Source: an uncultured Flavobacteriales bacterium (lineage in GTDB: Bacteria > Bacteroidota > Bacteroidia > Flavobacteriales_G > Salibacteraceae). Taken from it: a stretch of DNA of 64,000 nucleotides. Positions within the stretch are counted from its first letter, which is position 1. Each line of letters opens with the position of its first letter. The notes under the pieces were generated by a model, which saw only the letters and a program-made list of their open reading frames with translations, did not search any database and was not told where the DNA came from. The translations under genes and the position numbers were made by a program. This document shows, piece by piece, positions 1-8,503 of the stretch. The DNA lies in assembly GCA_943788725.1 (NCBI GenBank), contig CALSRJ010000005.1, positions 227,132-291,131 on the forward strand, read 5' to 3'.

Positions 1-36
1 GAGGTAAACGTGGAAGAAGCATTGAACATCCTATGA
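1..36 (+). CDS. 3' end of upstream gene (partial; possibly beta-phosphoglucomutase)
   Basis: Eleven codons ending EVNVEEALNIL are followed by TGA at 34-36. That stop overlaps the ATG of the GH65 gene by four bases (ATGA), so the two are translationally coupled. Eleven residues are too few to assign a family. Beta-phosphoglucomutase is suggested only by context, because pgmB usually accompanies maltose phosphorylase and would handle the beta-glucose 1-phosphate it makes. Confidence 0.55.
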   Translation, partial: EVNVEEALNIL

Positions 37-2357
37 ACCCGATCAGTGACTTGATAGAAAAGGATCCTTGGCGGATCGTGCAGAAAGGATTCTCAGACGA
101 GAACAACCGGAAGTATGAGAGCCTTTTGAGCATTGGCAACGGCCACATGGGCCAACGCGCAACGTTCGAAGAGGAATACACGGGATCTACCCACTCCGGC
201 AGCTACATGGCTGGCATTTACTACCCAGACAAAACCCGCGTCGGTTGGTGGAAAAACGGGTACCCAGAATACTTCGCCAAGGTCATCAACGCCACCAATT
301 GGATCGGTATCTCCTTCAAATTCAACGACGAAAAGTTAGACCTAGCAACGGCAAAGGTCAGCGACTTTGAGCGCGTATTAGACATGCGAACGGGTATCCT
401 GACCAGGAGCTTCATTGCTGCCATGCAAAACGGCGTGAAGGTGCAAGTGGCTGCGAAGCGCTTCTGTTCCATGGCAGAGCGCGAGGTCGGCGTTGTAGAA
501 TACGAATGCACCGTGCTCGATGGGGAAGGCGACCTTCAGATCGAGCCTTTCCTCGATGGAGATGTGCTCAACGAAGATTCTAACTACGACATGAAGTTTT
601 GGGAGGAAACCAAAAAGCACACGGGCAACAACGAAGCCTACCTAGAGATGAAAACCAAAAAGCTCGACTTCTACCTAGGATCAGCGATGAAGTTTTATCT
701 CTATAAGAACCAAAAGGAGATGCCCTTTAAGGGCTACGAGCAACTCAGAAAGAAATACGCTGGTGTTGTCCTGAAGAAGTCTTTCGAACCGGGGGATGTC
801 TTCAAGGTGGAAAAGCTTGTGGCCAACTGCACGTCTCGCGATTACAACACAGCCGAAATCGAAGAGAGATGCCATGATGCGATTGCGCGCGCACATTCGC
901 AGGGAAGCGCCAAGTTGGAGGCAGATCATGTGGCCCAATGGACACAGACCTGGAAGGATTGTGACATTGTGATCGAAGGTGACGTAGCTTCTCAGCAAGC
1001 CATCCGTTTCAACATCTTTCAACTCTACCAAACCTATACGGGCCATGATCCGCGCCTTAACATCGGCCCCAAAGGATTCACCGGCGAGAAGTACGGAGGA
1101 AGCACGTACTGGGATACCGAAGCATATTGCCTCCCCTTTTACATGGCCACGACACATCAAGATGTAGCGCGTACTCTCTTGGTGTATCGATACAAGCACT
1201 TGCCCAAGGCCATCGAGAACGCCGAGAAATTGGGATTCAAGGATGGCGCGGCCCTCTATCCGATGGTGACGATGAACGGAGAAGAGTGCCACAACGAGTG
1301 GGAGATCACCTTCGAAGAGATCCACCGGAATGGAGCCATTGCCTATGCGATTTACAATTACGTCAACCACACACAAGACCGGGTTTACCTGGCTGAATAT
1401 GGGTTTGAAGTATTGGTAGGCATTGCCCGTTTTTGGGCACAGCGGGTGAATTGGAGCGAAGCCAAGCAGCAGTATGTCATGCTGGGCGTTACCGGTCCGA
1501 ATGAATACGAGAACAACGTCAACAACAACTGGTACTCGAACTACCTCGCAGCATGGTGCTTGCGCTATACGCTAGAAGTGGCTCAGTACCTGAAGGAATC
1601 GCACAGCAACGAGTTCAAGACCCTTTGCCAAAAACTTTCATTCGATCTAGAGAAGAGTGCCGAAGTGTGGATGCACATTTCAGACAACATGCACTACCCG
1701 AAGATGGAGGACGGCAATGTCTATTTGCAGCAGGAAGGATATTTAGACAAGGAAAACATCACGTGCGCCGATATTCCGCTCAGCGAACGGCCGCTCAATC
1801 AGAAATGGTCGTGGGACCGCATCCTTCGTTCCCCCTTCATCAAGCAGGCCGATGTGTTGCAGGGCTTTTATTTCTTCGCCGATCATTTCAGCTTGGAGGA
1901 GCTCAAAGCCAATTTTGACTACTACGAGCCGAGAACGGTCCACGAATCTTCGCTTTCTCCATGTATCCATTCCGTCCTTGCCAGCAAATTGGGCTACCTC
2001 GATAAAGCCTACGACATGTTTCTCCGAACGTCGCGACTCGATTTGGACGATTACAACCGCGAAGTACACGAAGGACTGCACATTACCAGCATGGCCGGTA
2101 CTTGGATTGCGCTTGTTCAGGGCTTCGGAGGAATGGGCTTAGAGGATGATGGATTGTGTTTTCGCCCCTACCTTCCGAAGCAGTGGAAGGGCTACGCCTT
2201 CAGCATTGTGTTTAGAGGAGTGCGCGTTTCCGTCCATTGCGACATTGCCCGCATCCAACTCACGTCCAATGGACCCATCGAGGTCAAAGTGTGGAATGAC
2301 GTGATTACCTTGGATGGAAAACAAGCGATTGAAGTACCTACGAAAGCCATCGTATGA
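33..2357 (+). CDS. Maltose phosphorylase-like GH65 enzyme
   Basis: A 774-residue GH65 family enzyme. It most likely cleaves maltose with phosphate to glucose plus beta-glucose 1-phosphate in the cytoplasm; no signal peptide is visible. The N-terminal third is the beta-sandwich, followed by an (alpha/alpha)6 barrel and a short C-terminal beta domain. The barrel motif TGPNEYENNVNNNW carries the expected catalytic acid near Glu491, and GGSTYWDTEAY and NGEECHNEWEITFEE are also typical of the maltose phosphorylase branch. Length is normal (about 750-780). It heads a rightward run with two GH13 genes and a porter, which fits maltose as the end product of starch hydrolysis. Kojibiose or trehalose phosphorylase activity is less likely but cannot be excluded by reading alone. 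Confidence 0.88.
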   Translation: MNPISDLIEKDPWRIVQKGFSDENNRKYESLLSIGNGHMGQRATFEEEYTGSTHSGSYMAGIYYPDKTRVGWWKNGYPEYFAKVINATNWIGISFKFNDEKLDLATAKVSDFERVLDMRTGILTRSFIAAMQNGVKVQVAAKRFCSMAEREVGVVEYECTVLDGEGDLQIEPFLDGDVLNEDSNYDMKFWEETKKHTGNNEAYLEMKTKKLDFYLGSAMKFYLYKNQKEMPFKGYEQLRKKYAGVVLKKSFEPGDVFKVEKLVANCTSRDYNTAEIEERCHDAIARAHSQGSAKLEADHVAQWTQTWKDCDIVIEGDVASQQAIRFNIFQLYQTYTGHDPRLNIGPKGFTGEKYGGSTYWDTEAYCLPFYMATTHQDVARTLLVYRYKHLPKAIENAEKLGFKDGAALYPMVTMNGEECHNEWEITFEEIHRNGAIAYAIYNYVNHTQDRVYLAEYGFEVLVGIARFWAQRVNWSEAKQQYVMLGVTGPNEYENNVNNNWYSNYLAAWCLRYTLEVAQYLKESHSNEFKTLCQKLSFDLEKSAEVWMHISDNMHYPKMEDGNVYLQQEGYLDKENITCADIPLSERPLNQKWSWDRILRSPFIKQADVLQGFYFFADHFSLEELKANFDYYEPRTVHESSLSPCIHSVLASKLGYLDKAYDMFLRTSRLDLDDYNREVHEGLHITSMAGTWIALVQGFGGMGLEDDGLCFRPYLPKQWKGYAFSIVFRGVRVSVHCDIARIQLTSNGPIEVKVWNDVITLDGKQAIEVPTKAIV

Positions 2358-2361
2358 TTTA

Positions 2362-4716
2362 ATGACCACCACCATGCGCTACTATCTACCAGCCTTTATC
2401 CTTTTTGCAACGGGCCTCTTTTCCGCCTGCCATGAGCGGGTGTCAGAACCTTCAGGTCCGATGGTAGAGGAGTACACCTACGGTCTCAATTCGGTTGTTC
2501 TGCTTACAAAAGACACGCTGCAGGTTGTGCTTTCAGATTACTTCAAAGAAGACGCTACGGTCGATTCCATTCACTTCCCAAGGGGACTGGATTCAGACTG
2601 GCAGCCAGGAGAAAATGAATTGAGGCTTTTTGGTAAAATGGAAGCGTGGATCGACGCGATGGAGGTGTATATCAACGGACAGATGCTCGTTGTCCCCGTC
2701 AAGCGACCTGCGATGGAAAAAGTTCGAATGACCTTAGCTTCCTATCAAGAGCACGACTCTATTGACATGGTAGGAGACTTGAACAGCTGGACGGCTGGGG
2801 TACATCGTTACGATGCCGATGGCTATCTCGATTTGGAATTGGCACCGGGAGGCTACGCATATAGATTGATCGTTGACGGAGAGGAAATGCTCGATCCCGC
2901 AAACGCTAGTAGGGTGCCCAATGGTTTCGGCGCATTCAATTCATTCCTCAAGGTGGAGCCTTCCAATGCCGACTTGATTCCTCATTTAGTGGTCAAAGAT
3001 GCTGTCGATGATTTGATTCACGTGGTAACGTCGGTTGACGATGGGAAGTGGTTTGCGCTGTGGCAAAACCAATCCATTGAAAAAGTGGCTGCTGACAACC
3101 TGTTTGCGATTCCCGAAGCTGCGAAAGAATTGCAACGGTCCTACGTTCGAATCTGGTCGGAGACCCCGGAAGGCCTGAGCAATGAGGTGCGGATTCCTTT
3201 GGAGCACGGCAAGGTGATTACCTCTACCGAGCAGCTCACCCGCTATGACAACGAGGGAAACATCATGTACTTCATGATGGTAGATCGCTTTGTAAACGGA
3301 GATACTTCCATCGACGAACCCGCAGAAGACGAACGCATCTTGCCGCGTGCAAATTATTTCGGCGGAGACCTCGAAGGTGTGCGTCAAAAGCTAGAGGAAG
3401 GCTACTTCGACGACTTAGGAATTAACACCTTGTGGATCTCACCGATCACAGAGAATCCTACCGGAGCCTACCAAGAATATCCAGAGCCACGAAGGTGGTT
3501 CTCGGGCTACCACGGTTATTGGCCGATCAGTTTCAAAAAGGTAGACCACCGCCTGGGGAGCAATGCCGGTCTCAAGACATTGGTAGATCAAACCCACGCC
3601 GACAACAAGAACATCATCTTAGATTATGTGTGCAACCACGTGCATCAAGAGCACCCCATGATCATAGCGCACCCGGAATGGAGGACTCAGTTGGAGTTGC
3701 CAGACGGAAGGCGCAACCTGCGTTTGTGGGATGAGCAACGACTGACAACATGGTTTGACGACTTTTTGCCCACCTTGGATTTTTCTATTCCCGAGGTAAC
3801 GGATGTGATGAGCGACAGTGCCCTATGGTGGATCGAAGAATTTGATTTTGACGGTTTCCGCCACGATGCCACGAAGCACATTCCCGAAAGTTTTTGGCGC
3901 GCCAATACGATCAAGCTCAAGAAGCTGGGTGAAGAGCGCGGCAGGAACTACTTCCAAGTCGGAGAGACGTTCGGCAGTCGCGAATTGATCCAGAGCTACA
4001 TCGGATCCGGAATGATGGACGGCCAATTTGATTTCAACCTGTACTTCGATGCCGTTTCGGTGTTCAAAGACACGACCAGCCCAATGACCAAATTGAGCGA
4101 GTCCTTGATGGCGTCGCTGAATTACCATGGCAGCCTACACGCCATGTGCAACATCACGGGCAACCACGACCTGACCCGATTCATCAGTCTAGCCGGCAAG
4201 GCAGTGCGCGATGACGAAGACCAGAAGGAGGCTGGATGGCACCGAGAAATCAAGGTGGAAGATCCCGTGGGATATGCGAAACTCAAAATGCTCGAAACCT
4301 TCATCATGACCATTCCCGGTATTCCGGTGATCTTTTATGGCGATGAGATTGGCATGCCCGGCGCAAATGATCCCGATAACCGTCGGATGATGCGGTTCGA
4401 TGACCTAGCAGCGGAAGAAGAAGCCGTCAAGGTGCACGTTTCCACCATTACGCGTCTGCGCTCTGAGCACATGGCGCTGTTGTTTGGCGACGTTGAGATG
4501 GTGCAAGCCGATAAGGATGTCCTTGTCTACAAGCGCACTTACTTATCCGATCAAGTCATCACGTGTTTCAACAACTCCAATCGACCAATCCAAGTAACCA
4601 TACCAGTAGGGTTAGAAATGGTCGGGGTTGACGCTTCCATTCCGCATACTAGCGTAAACGGCCTACTCACAATGACACTTCCACCTTTCTCATCACAGAT
4701 CCTATATTCGAAATAG
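2362..4716 (+). CDS. GH13 alpha-amylase family lipoprotein with N-terminal glucan-binding module
   Basis: A 784-residue glycoside hydrolase of family 13. The start chosen gives MTTTMRYYLPAF and a lipobox ending FSAC, so it is an exported lipoprotein; a further ATG lies at 2374. Residues about 120-200 resemble a CBM48/AMPK-type module (VGDLNSW). The catalytic barrel shows all four GH13 regions: DYVCNH from residue 421, GFRHD with the nucleophile Asp502, GETFG with Glu535, and GNHD with Asp603. The start lies only a few bases after the GH65 stop, so they are probably co-transcribed. It likely trims maltodextrins at the cell surface or in the periplasm. The exact bond specificity (alpha-amylase, neopullulanase or similar) is not readable. 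Confidence 0.85.
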   Translation: MTTTMRYYLPAFILFATGLFSACHERVSEPSGPMVEEYTYGLNSVVLLTKDTLQVVLSDYFKEDATVDSIHFPRGLDSDWQPGENELRLFGKMEAWIDAMEVYINGQMLVVPVKRPAMEKVRMTLASYQEHDSIDMVGDLNSWTAGVHRYDADGYLDLELAPGGYAYRLIVDGEEMLDPANASRVPNGFGAFNSFLKVEPSNADLIPHLVVKDAVDDLIHVVTSVDDGKWFALWQNQSIEKVAADNLFAIPEAAKELQRSYVRIWSETPEGLSNEVRIPLEHGKVITSTEQLTRYDNEGNIMYFMMVDRFVNGDTSIDEPAEDERILPRANYFGGDLEGVRQKLEEGYFDDLGINTLWISPITENPTGAYQEYPEPRRWFSGYHGYWPISFKKVDHRLGSNAGLKTLVDQTHADNKNIILDYVCNHVHQEHPMIIAHPEWRTQLELPDGRRNLRLWDEQRLTTWFDDFLPTLDFSIPEVTDVMSDSALWWIEEFDFDGFRHDATKHIPESFWRANTIKLKKLGEERGRNYFQVGETFGSRELIQSYIGSGMMDGQFDFNLYFDAVSVFKDTTSPMTKLSESLMASLNYHGSLHAMCNITGNHDLTRFISLAGKAVRDDEDQKEAGWHREIKVEDPVGYAKLKMLETFIMTIPGIPVIFYGDEIGMPGANDPDNRRMMRFDDLAAEEEAVKVHVSTITRLRSEHMALLFGDVEMVQADKDVLVYKRTYLSDQVITCFNNSNRPIQVTIPVGLEMVGVDASIPHTSVNGLLTMTLPPFSSQILYSK

Positions 4717-4726
4717 ACCCATGCTT

Positions 4727-6127
4727 ATGAAAACCAATTTCTTTCTTTCGGCAATTTTCTCAACGCTTTTACTCACCAGCTGCGGCGGCAGTGTTAAGCA
4801 CGATGATTCGGGAGACATCGATACGGTTGCACAAGCGACGAGTACTCCTGAAGATGCACCTAAACGCAATGGCTTGAATGCCGCGCCTGAATGGGCTGGG
4901 CCAGCTACAATGTATGAAGTCAACGTCCGTCAATTTTCCAAGGATGGCACGTTGAATACCTTCTCTAAAAGCATTCCTCGACTCAAGAACATGGGGGTAG
5001 ACATCTTGTGGTTCATGCCGGTCCAACCAATCGGCGTCGAGAACCGAAAAGGAAGCCTCGGGAGCTATTATTCGATCTCGGATTACACGGCGGTGAATCC
5101 AGAATTTGGTACGATGGACGATTTTAAGAAGACCGTGAAAATGGCCCACTCGATGGGGATGAAGGTCATTTTAGATTGGGTAGCTAACCACAGTGCCTTT
5201 GACAACGCATGGGCAAAAGACCATCCTGAGTGGTATACCCAAGATGAAAACGGAAACATCATTCCACCGAACCCAGATTGGAGTGACGTGGCGGACTTGA
5301 ATTACGACAATCAAGACATGCGCAAGGCCATGCTCGACGCGATGAAGTTTTGGGTCACCGAAGCGGACATCGATGGGTTTCGTTGTGATGTAGCGGGAGA
5401 AGTTCCGCAGGATTTTTGGGACGATGCGATCCGCGAATTGCGCGGCATGAAGGAAGTGTTTATGCTCGCCGAATGGGATGAGCCGATGATGCATTCGAGC
5501 TTCAACGCTTCGTATGCATGGGGTTTCCACCACCAGCTCATGGAGATTGGAAAAGGAGCCCATGATCTGGATGATCTACGGACGTTCCTAGTAGAGGAAG
5601 ATGAGAAATACGCCGATGACGCCTTCAAATTGAGGTTCACCACCAACCACGATGAGAATACCTGGAAGGGAAGCGAAACTGAATTGTTTGGCCCACTCAC
5701 CCGCAATTTTCAAGCACTGATTTTTGCCGCACCGGGCATTCCGCTGATGTACTCTGGACAGGAGTCGGTGCTCGATCAGCGTCTCGAATTTTTTGAGAAG
5801 GACGAGATCGATTGGAAGCGCTATGCACTCGCCGATTTCTTTTCAAAACTGAATGCGATCAAAGCGGAGAACCCGGCTTTACACGGAGGGGAATTTGGAG
5901 GTTCTTTCACCTTTCTGGGTGAGGACTGCAGCAATGGCGTCATGGCGTTTGACCGCATCAAAGGTGAGAATCACGTGCGCTTCATCATGAACTGCACGGA
6001 TGCAGCGCAGGATATCACCGCTTATCTTGACGGCACTCCTAACGACCTTTCTCTGATGGACGGCACAAACTTCAGCGGACCAAATCTGGGAGCGTATGAC
6101 TTCGTTTTACTCCAGATGAACCAATAA
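4727..6127 (+). CDS. GH13 alpha-amylase lipoprotein
   Basis: A single-barrel GH13 enzyme of 466 residues. MKTNFFLSAIF leads to a lipobox TSC, so it is lipid-anchored; an ATG two codons upstream (4721) is the alternative start. GH13 regions are complete: DWVANH from residue 150, GFRCD with nucleophile Asp221, AEWDEP with Glu249 and NHDENTW with Asp309. A linker of about 45 residues separates the lipid anchor from the barrel. It lies 10 bases after the preceding GH13 gene and just upstream of the porter, fitting a maltodextrin-processing role outside the cytoplasm. The shorter barrel without an extra module distinguishes it from its neighbour. Confidence 0.86.
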   Translation: MKTNFFLSAIFSTLLLTSCGGSVKHDDSGDIDTVAQATSTPEDAPKRNGLNAAPEWAGPATMYEVNVRQFSKDGTLNTFSKSIPRLKNMGVDILWFMPVQPIGVENRKGSLGSYYSISDYTAVNPEFGTMDDFKKTVKMAHSMGMKVILDWVANHSAFDNAWAKDHPEWYTQDENGNIIPPNPDWSDVADLNYDNQDMRKAMLDAMKFWVTEADIDGFRCDVAGEVPQDFWDDAIRELRGMKEVFMLAEWDEPMMHSSFNASYAWGFHHQLMEIGKGAHDLDDLRTFLVEEDEKYADDAFKLRFTTNHDENTWKGSETELFGPLTRNFQALIFAAPGIPLMYSGQESVLDQRLEFFEKDEIDWKRYALADFFSKLNAIKAENPALHGGEFGGSFTFLGEDCSNGVMAFDRIKGENHVRFIMNCTDAAQDITAYLDGTPNDLSLMDGTNFSGPNLGAYDFVLLQMNQ

Positions 6128-6146
6128 GCTAGCAACACCTACACCC

Positions 6147-7592
6147 ATGCAAACCGATCCACCCGTCGTATCTGAAACTGCTCTTGCCATCGACAAGCCG
6201 AAGCTCGGTATGGGCTCCATCATCAACCTCAGCATGGGGTTCATGGGCATACAAATGGGTTTTGGACTGCAGAATGGAAACGCCAGCCGCATCCTCGCCA
6301 ATTTCGGCGCAGATGTGCATGAACTCTCATGGTTCTGGCTGGTGGCACCGCTGACGGGGTTAATCGTTCAGCCGATCATCGGCCACATGGGTGACAACAC
6401 TTGGGGTAAGTTCGGGCGCAGGAAACCCTACTTCCTTGTCGGTGCAGTACTGGCTTGTTTGGGCTTGATTTTCCTGCCGAATTCGAACATCGTAGCAGGC
6501 GAGTCGATGTATGCCATGGACTTTTTGGGCATTACTGCCATCTTATGGGTCGGAATAGGGTTCTTGGCCTTGATGGATGCATCTTTCAATATTTCCATGG
6601 AACCTTTTCGGGCGTTGGTGGGTGACATGCTTCCTAAGAGTCAAGGTACCATCGGTTTCAGTGTGCAGACCATACTAATCAGTTTTGGAGCGATTTTAGG
6701 TTCGTTCATGCCGTGGATACTTACCAATTGGTTTGGCGTTGCCAACTCCGCGGCGGAAGGTTCTGTAGCGCCCAATGTGGTATGGTCCTTCTACGTTGGT
6801 GCTGCGATCTTGATGCTTACAATCCTCTACACGGTGCTTACGATCAAAGAGTATTCGCCCAAGGATTTTGCTCGGTACAATGGAGAAACTGTGGTGAAGA
6901 AGAAGGGAAAGATGACGGACATCTTTGTGGACTTCGTCAACATGCCCATCCGCATGCGGAGGCTTGGATTGGTGCAGTTCTTTTCGTGGTTTGCCCTTTT
7001 CACCATGTGGGTGTATACCACGTCAAGCCTTGCTACCCACCACTATGGCTTGACGCCGGATGATACTAGCAGCGCCCTCTTCAACACCGCGGGGGATCAG
7101 GCTGGATTCCTTTTCGGTTGGTATAATTTCTTCGCCCTGATATTCGCCTTTCTGCTATCGCCCTTGGCCAAAAAAACAAGCCGGAAGTTTGTGCATGTAT
7201 TGGCATTGAGTTCTGGAGGAATAGGCTTGTTGTCCATGTATTTCATTACCGACCCCAACATGCTCATCATCAGCATGCTCGGCATCGGCTTTGCCTGGGC
7301 CAGCATCCTTTCCATGCCTTATGCCTTGCTCATCGATTCATTGCCTGCAGCCAAAATGGGCGTGTACATGGGCATCTTCAACTTCTTCATCGTCATTCCC
7401 CAGATCGTCAATGCGCTCTTCGGAGGGCCGATCGTCCATGCCTTTTTCGACGATTATTCGATCTACTACCTTGTCTTTGGGGGAGTGCTATTTCTTGCGG
7501 CAGCCATGCTTACGCTTCGTATTCGTGAACCCTTATTCAACGAAACGGAGATCAAGGAAATGGAGCAACGCGATGCTCTAGGGGCGGCGTAA
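6147..7592 (+). CDS. MFS sugar porter (GPH/SLC45-like), probable maltose uptake
   Basis: A 481-residue, about 12-helix membrane protein of the major facilitator superfamily. Residues around 85-95 carry the loop GKFGRRKPY, typical of the branch that includes sucrose and maltose/H+ symporters (SLC45-like, GPH). It is the fourth gene in the rightward run after GH65 and two GH13 genes, 19 bases downstream, so maltose or short maltodextrins are the likely cargo across the inner membrane. The phosphorylase would then act inside. Substrate is inferred from context only. Confidence 0.82.
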   Translation: MQTDPPVVSETALAIDKPKLGMGSIINLSMGFMGIQMGFGLQNGNASRILANFGADVHELSWFWLVAPLTGLIVQPIIGHMGDNTWGKFGRRKPYFLVGAVLACLGLIFLPNSNIVAGESMYAMDFLGITAILWVGIGFLALMDASFNISMEPFRALVGDMLPKSQGTIGFSVQTILISFGAILGSFMPWILTNWFGVANSAAEGSVAPNVVWSFYVGAAILMLTILYTVLTIKEYSPKDFARYNGETVVKKKGKMTDIFVDFVNMPIRMRRLGLVQFFSWFALFTMWVYTTSSLATHHYGLTPDDTSSALFNTAGDQAGFLFGWYNFFALIFAFLLSPLAKKTSRKFVHVLALSSGGIGLLSMYFITDPNMLIISMLGIGFAWASILSMPYALLIDSLPAAKMGVYMGIFNFFIVIPQIVNALFGGPIVHAFFDDYSIYYLVFGGVLFLAAAMLTLRIREPLFNETEIKEMEQRDALGAA

Positions 7593-7594
7593 TC

Positions 7595-8503
7595 TCACAA
7601 GTTTTTGAGCAGAAAAGAGAGGGGCGTGCTGATGCGTGCCTTCCAAGAAGCTTCGTTGTGTTCAGCGCCGATGAATTGCTGGCTCCAATTTTCTCCGCTC
7701 CAATCGCTGGCTGCTATGATGCTGTCTATGCGCTTTTGATAAGGGGGATAAATTGAATCCAGCGTAACCGTACCGTGGTCAAAGTACAGTCGATGCGTCG
7801 AATCCAATCGGGTGATTGATTGCGCTAGGTACATTTCCATTACTTCAGGAAAAGGGTGTGGACCCGGTGAGTGGGAGAAAGGCCAATGTGTGGAAACGCA
7901 TGCTGCTCCTCCAAAGACATCAGGGTATTCCAACAAGGCATAACACGAAATCAAACCTCCCATGCTGGAACCCATCATGAAGGTGTGTGTAGGATCTGTG
8001 CAGGTTCTGTAGTTGGAGTCGATGAAGGGCTTCAGCTCTTTGGTGATGAAGAGGAGGTATTCATCGGCGAGCATTTTGTCCAAATTATACTCTGCAGAGA
8101 CGCTGTCTTGCACGGATGCATCCAAGTCGAGGAAGGGTTTCTCTGGGCAGTATTCTGCGTAGCGCTTCATGCCATTGTTTGAAATGGCTACAATGATGGT
8201 GGGGTGAATCGAACCAGAATCCATCATGGCTTGCAGAGCGCTATCAGCTTCCCATGCTACACCTCCATAAGCGGTTTCAGGGGTGAACACGTTTTGACCG
8301 TCGTGCATGTACAAGACCCGGAAGGGAGGTGTATCGGCTTCGAAGTATTGGTGGGGTAAGAAGACATTCACGTCACGCGCGTCCACATACTTGGATGGGA
8401 AGGCTTCATGCAGCTCAATGCGCGAGTTCAGCACTTCCTTTTTCGATGTGGAGGTACAGCCCGCAATAAGCAAGCAGCAAACGAGGAAGTGTATGGCTTT
8501 CAT
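7595..8503 (-). CDS. Alpha/beta-hydrolase lipoprotein, esterase-D/enterochelin-esterase type
   Basis: A 302-residue exported lipoprotein (MKAIHFLVCCLLIAGC) with an alpha/beta-hydrolase fold of the putative-esterase family. The nucleophile elbow GSSMGG is near residue 185, and an acidic residue and histidine (GAEHNEASW near the C-terminus) complete a plausible triad. It is the last gene of the leftward susC-susD-GH13 block. Its ATG overlaps the stop of the GH13 gene by four bases. Such esterases occur in polysaccharide loci, but why a starch locus would need one is unclear. It meets the rightward porter gene tail to tail with two bases between. Confidence 0.75.
   Translation of the reverse strand: MKAIHFLVCCLLIAGCTSTSKKEVLNSRIELHEAFPSKYVDARDVNVFLPHQYFEADTPPFRVLYMHDGQNVFTPETAYGGVAWEADSALQAMMDSGSIHPTIIVAISNNGMKRYAEYCPEKPFLDLDASVQDSVSAEYNLDKMLADEYLLFITKELKPFIDSNYRTCTDPTHTFMMGSSMGGLISCYALLEYPDVFGGAACVSTHWPFSHSPGPHPFPEVMEMYLAQSITRLDSTHRLYFDHGTVTLDSIYPPYQKRIDSIIAASDWSGENWSQQFIGAEHNEASWKARISTPLSFLLKNL

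Noticed and set aside
681..1376. 231-codon leftward frame opposite the GH65 gene
   Set aside because: Shadow of the phosphorylase; no start signals or family features.
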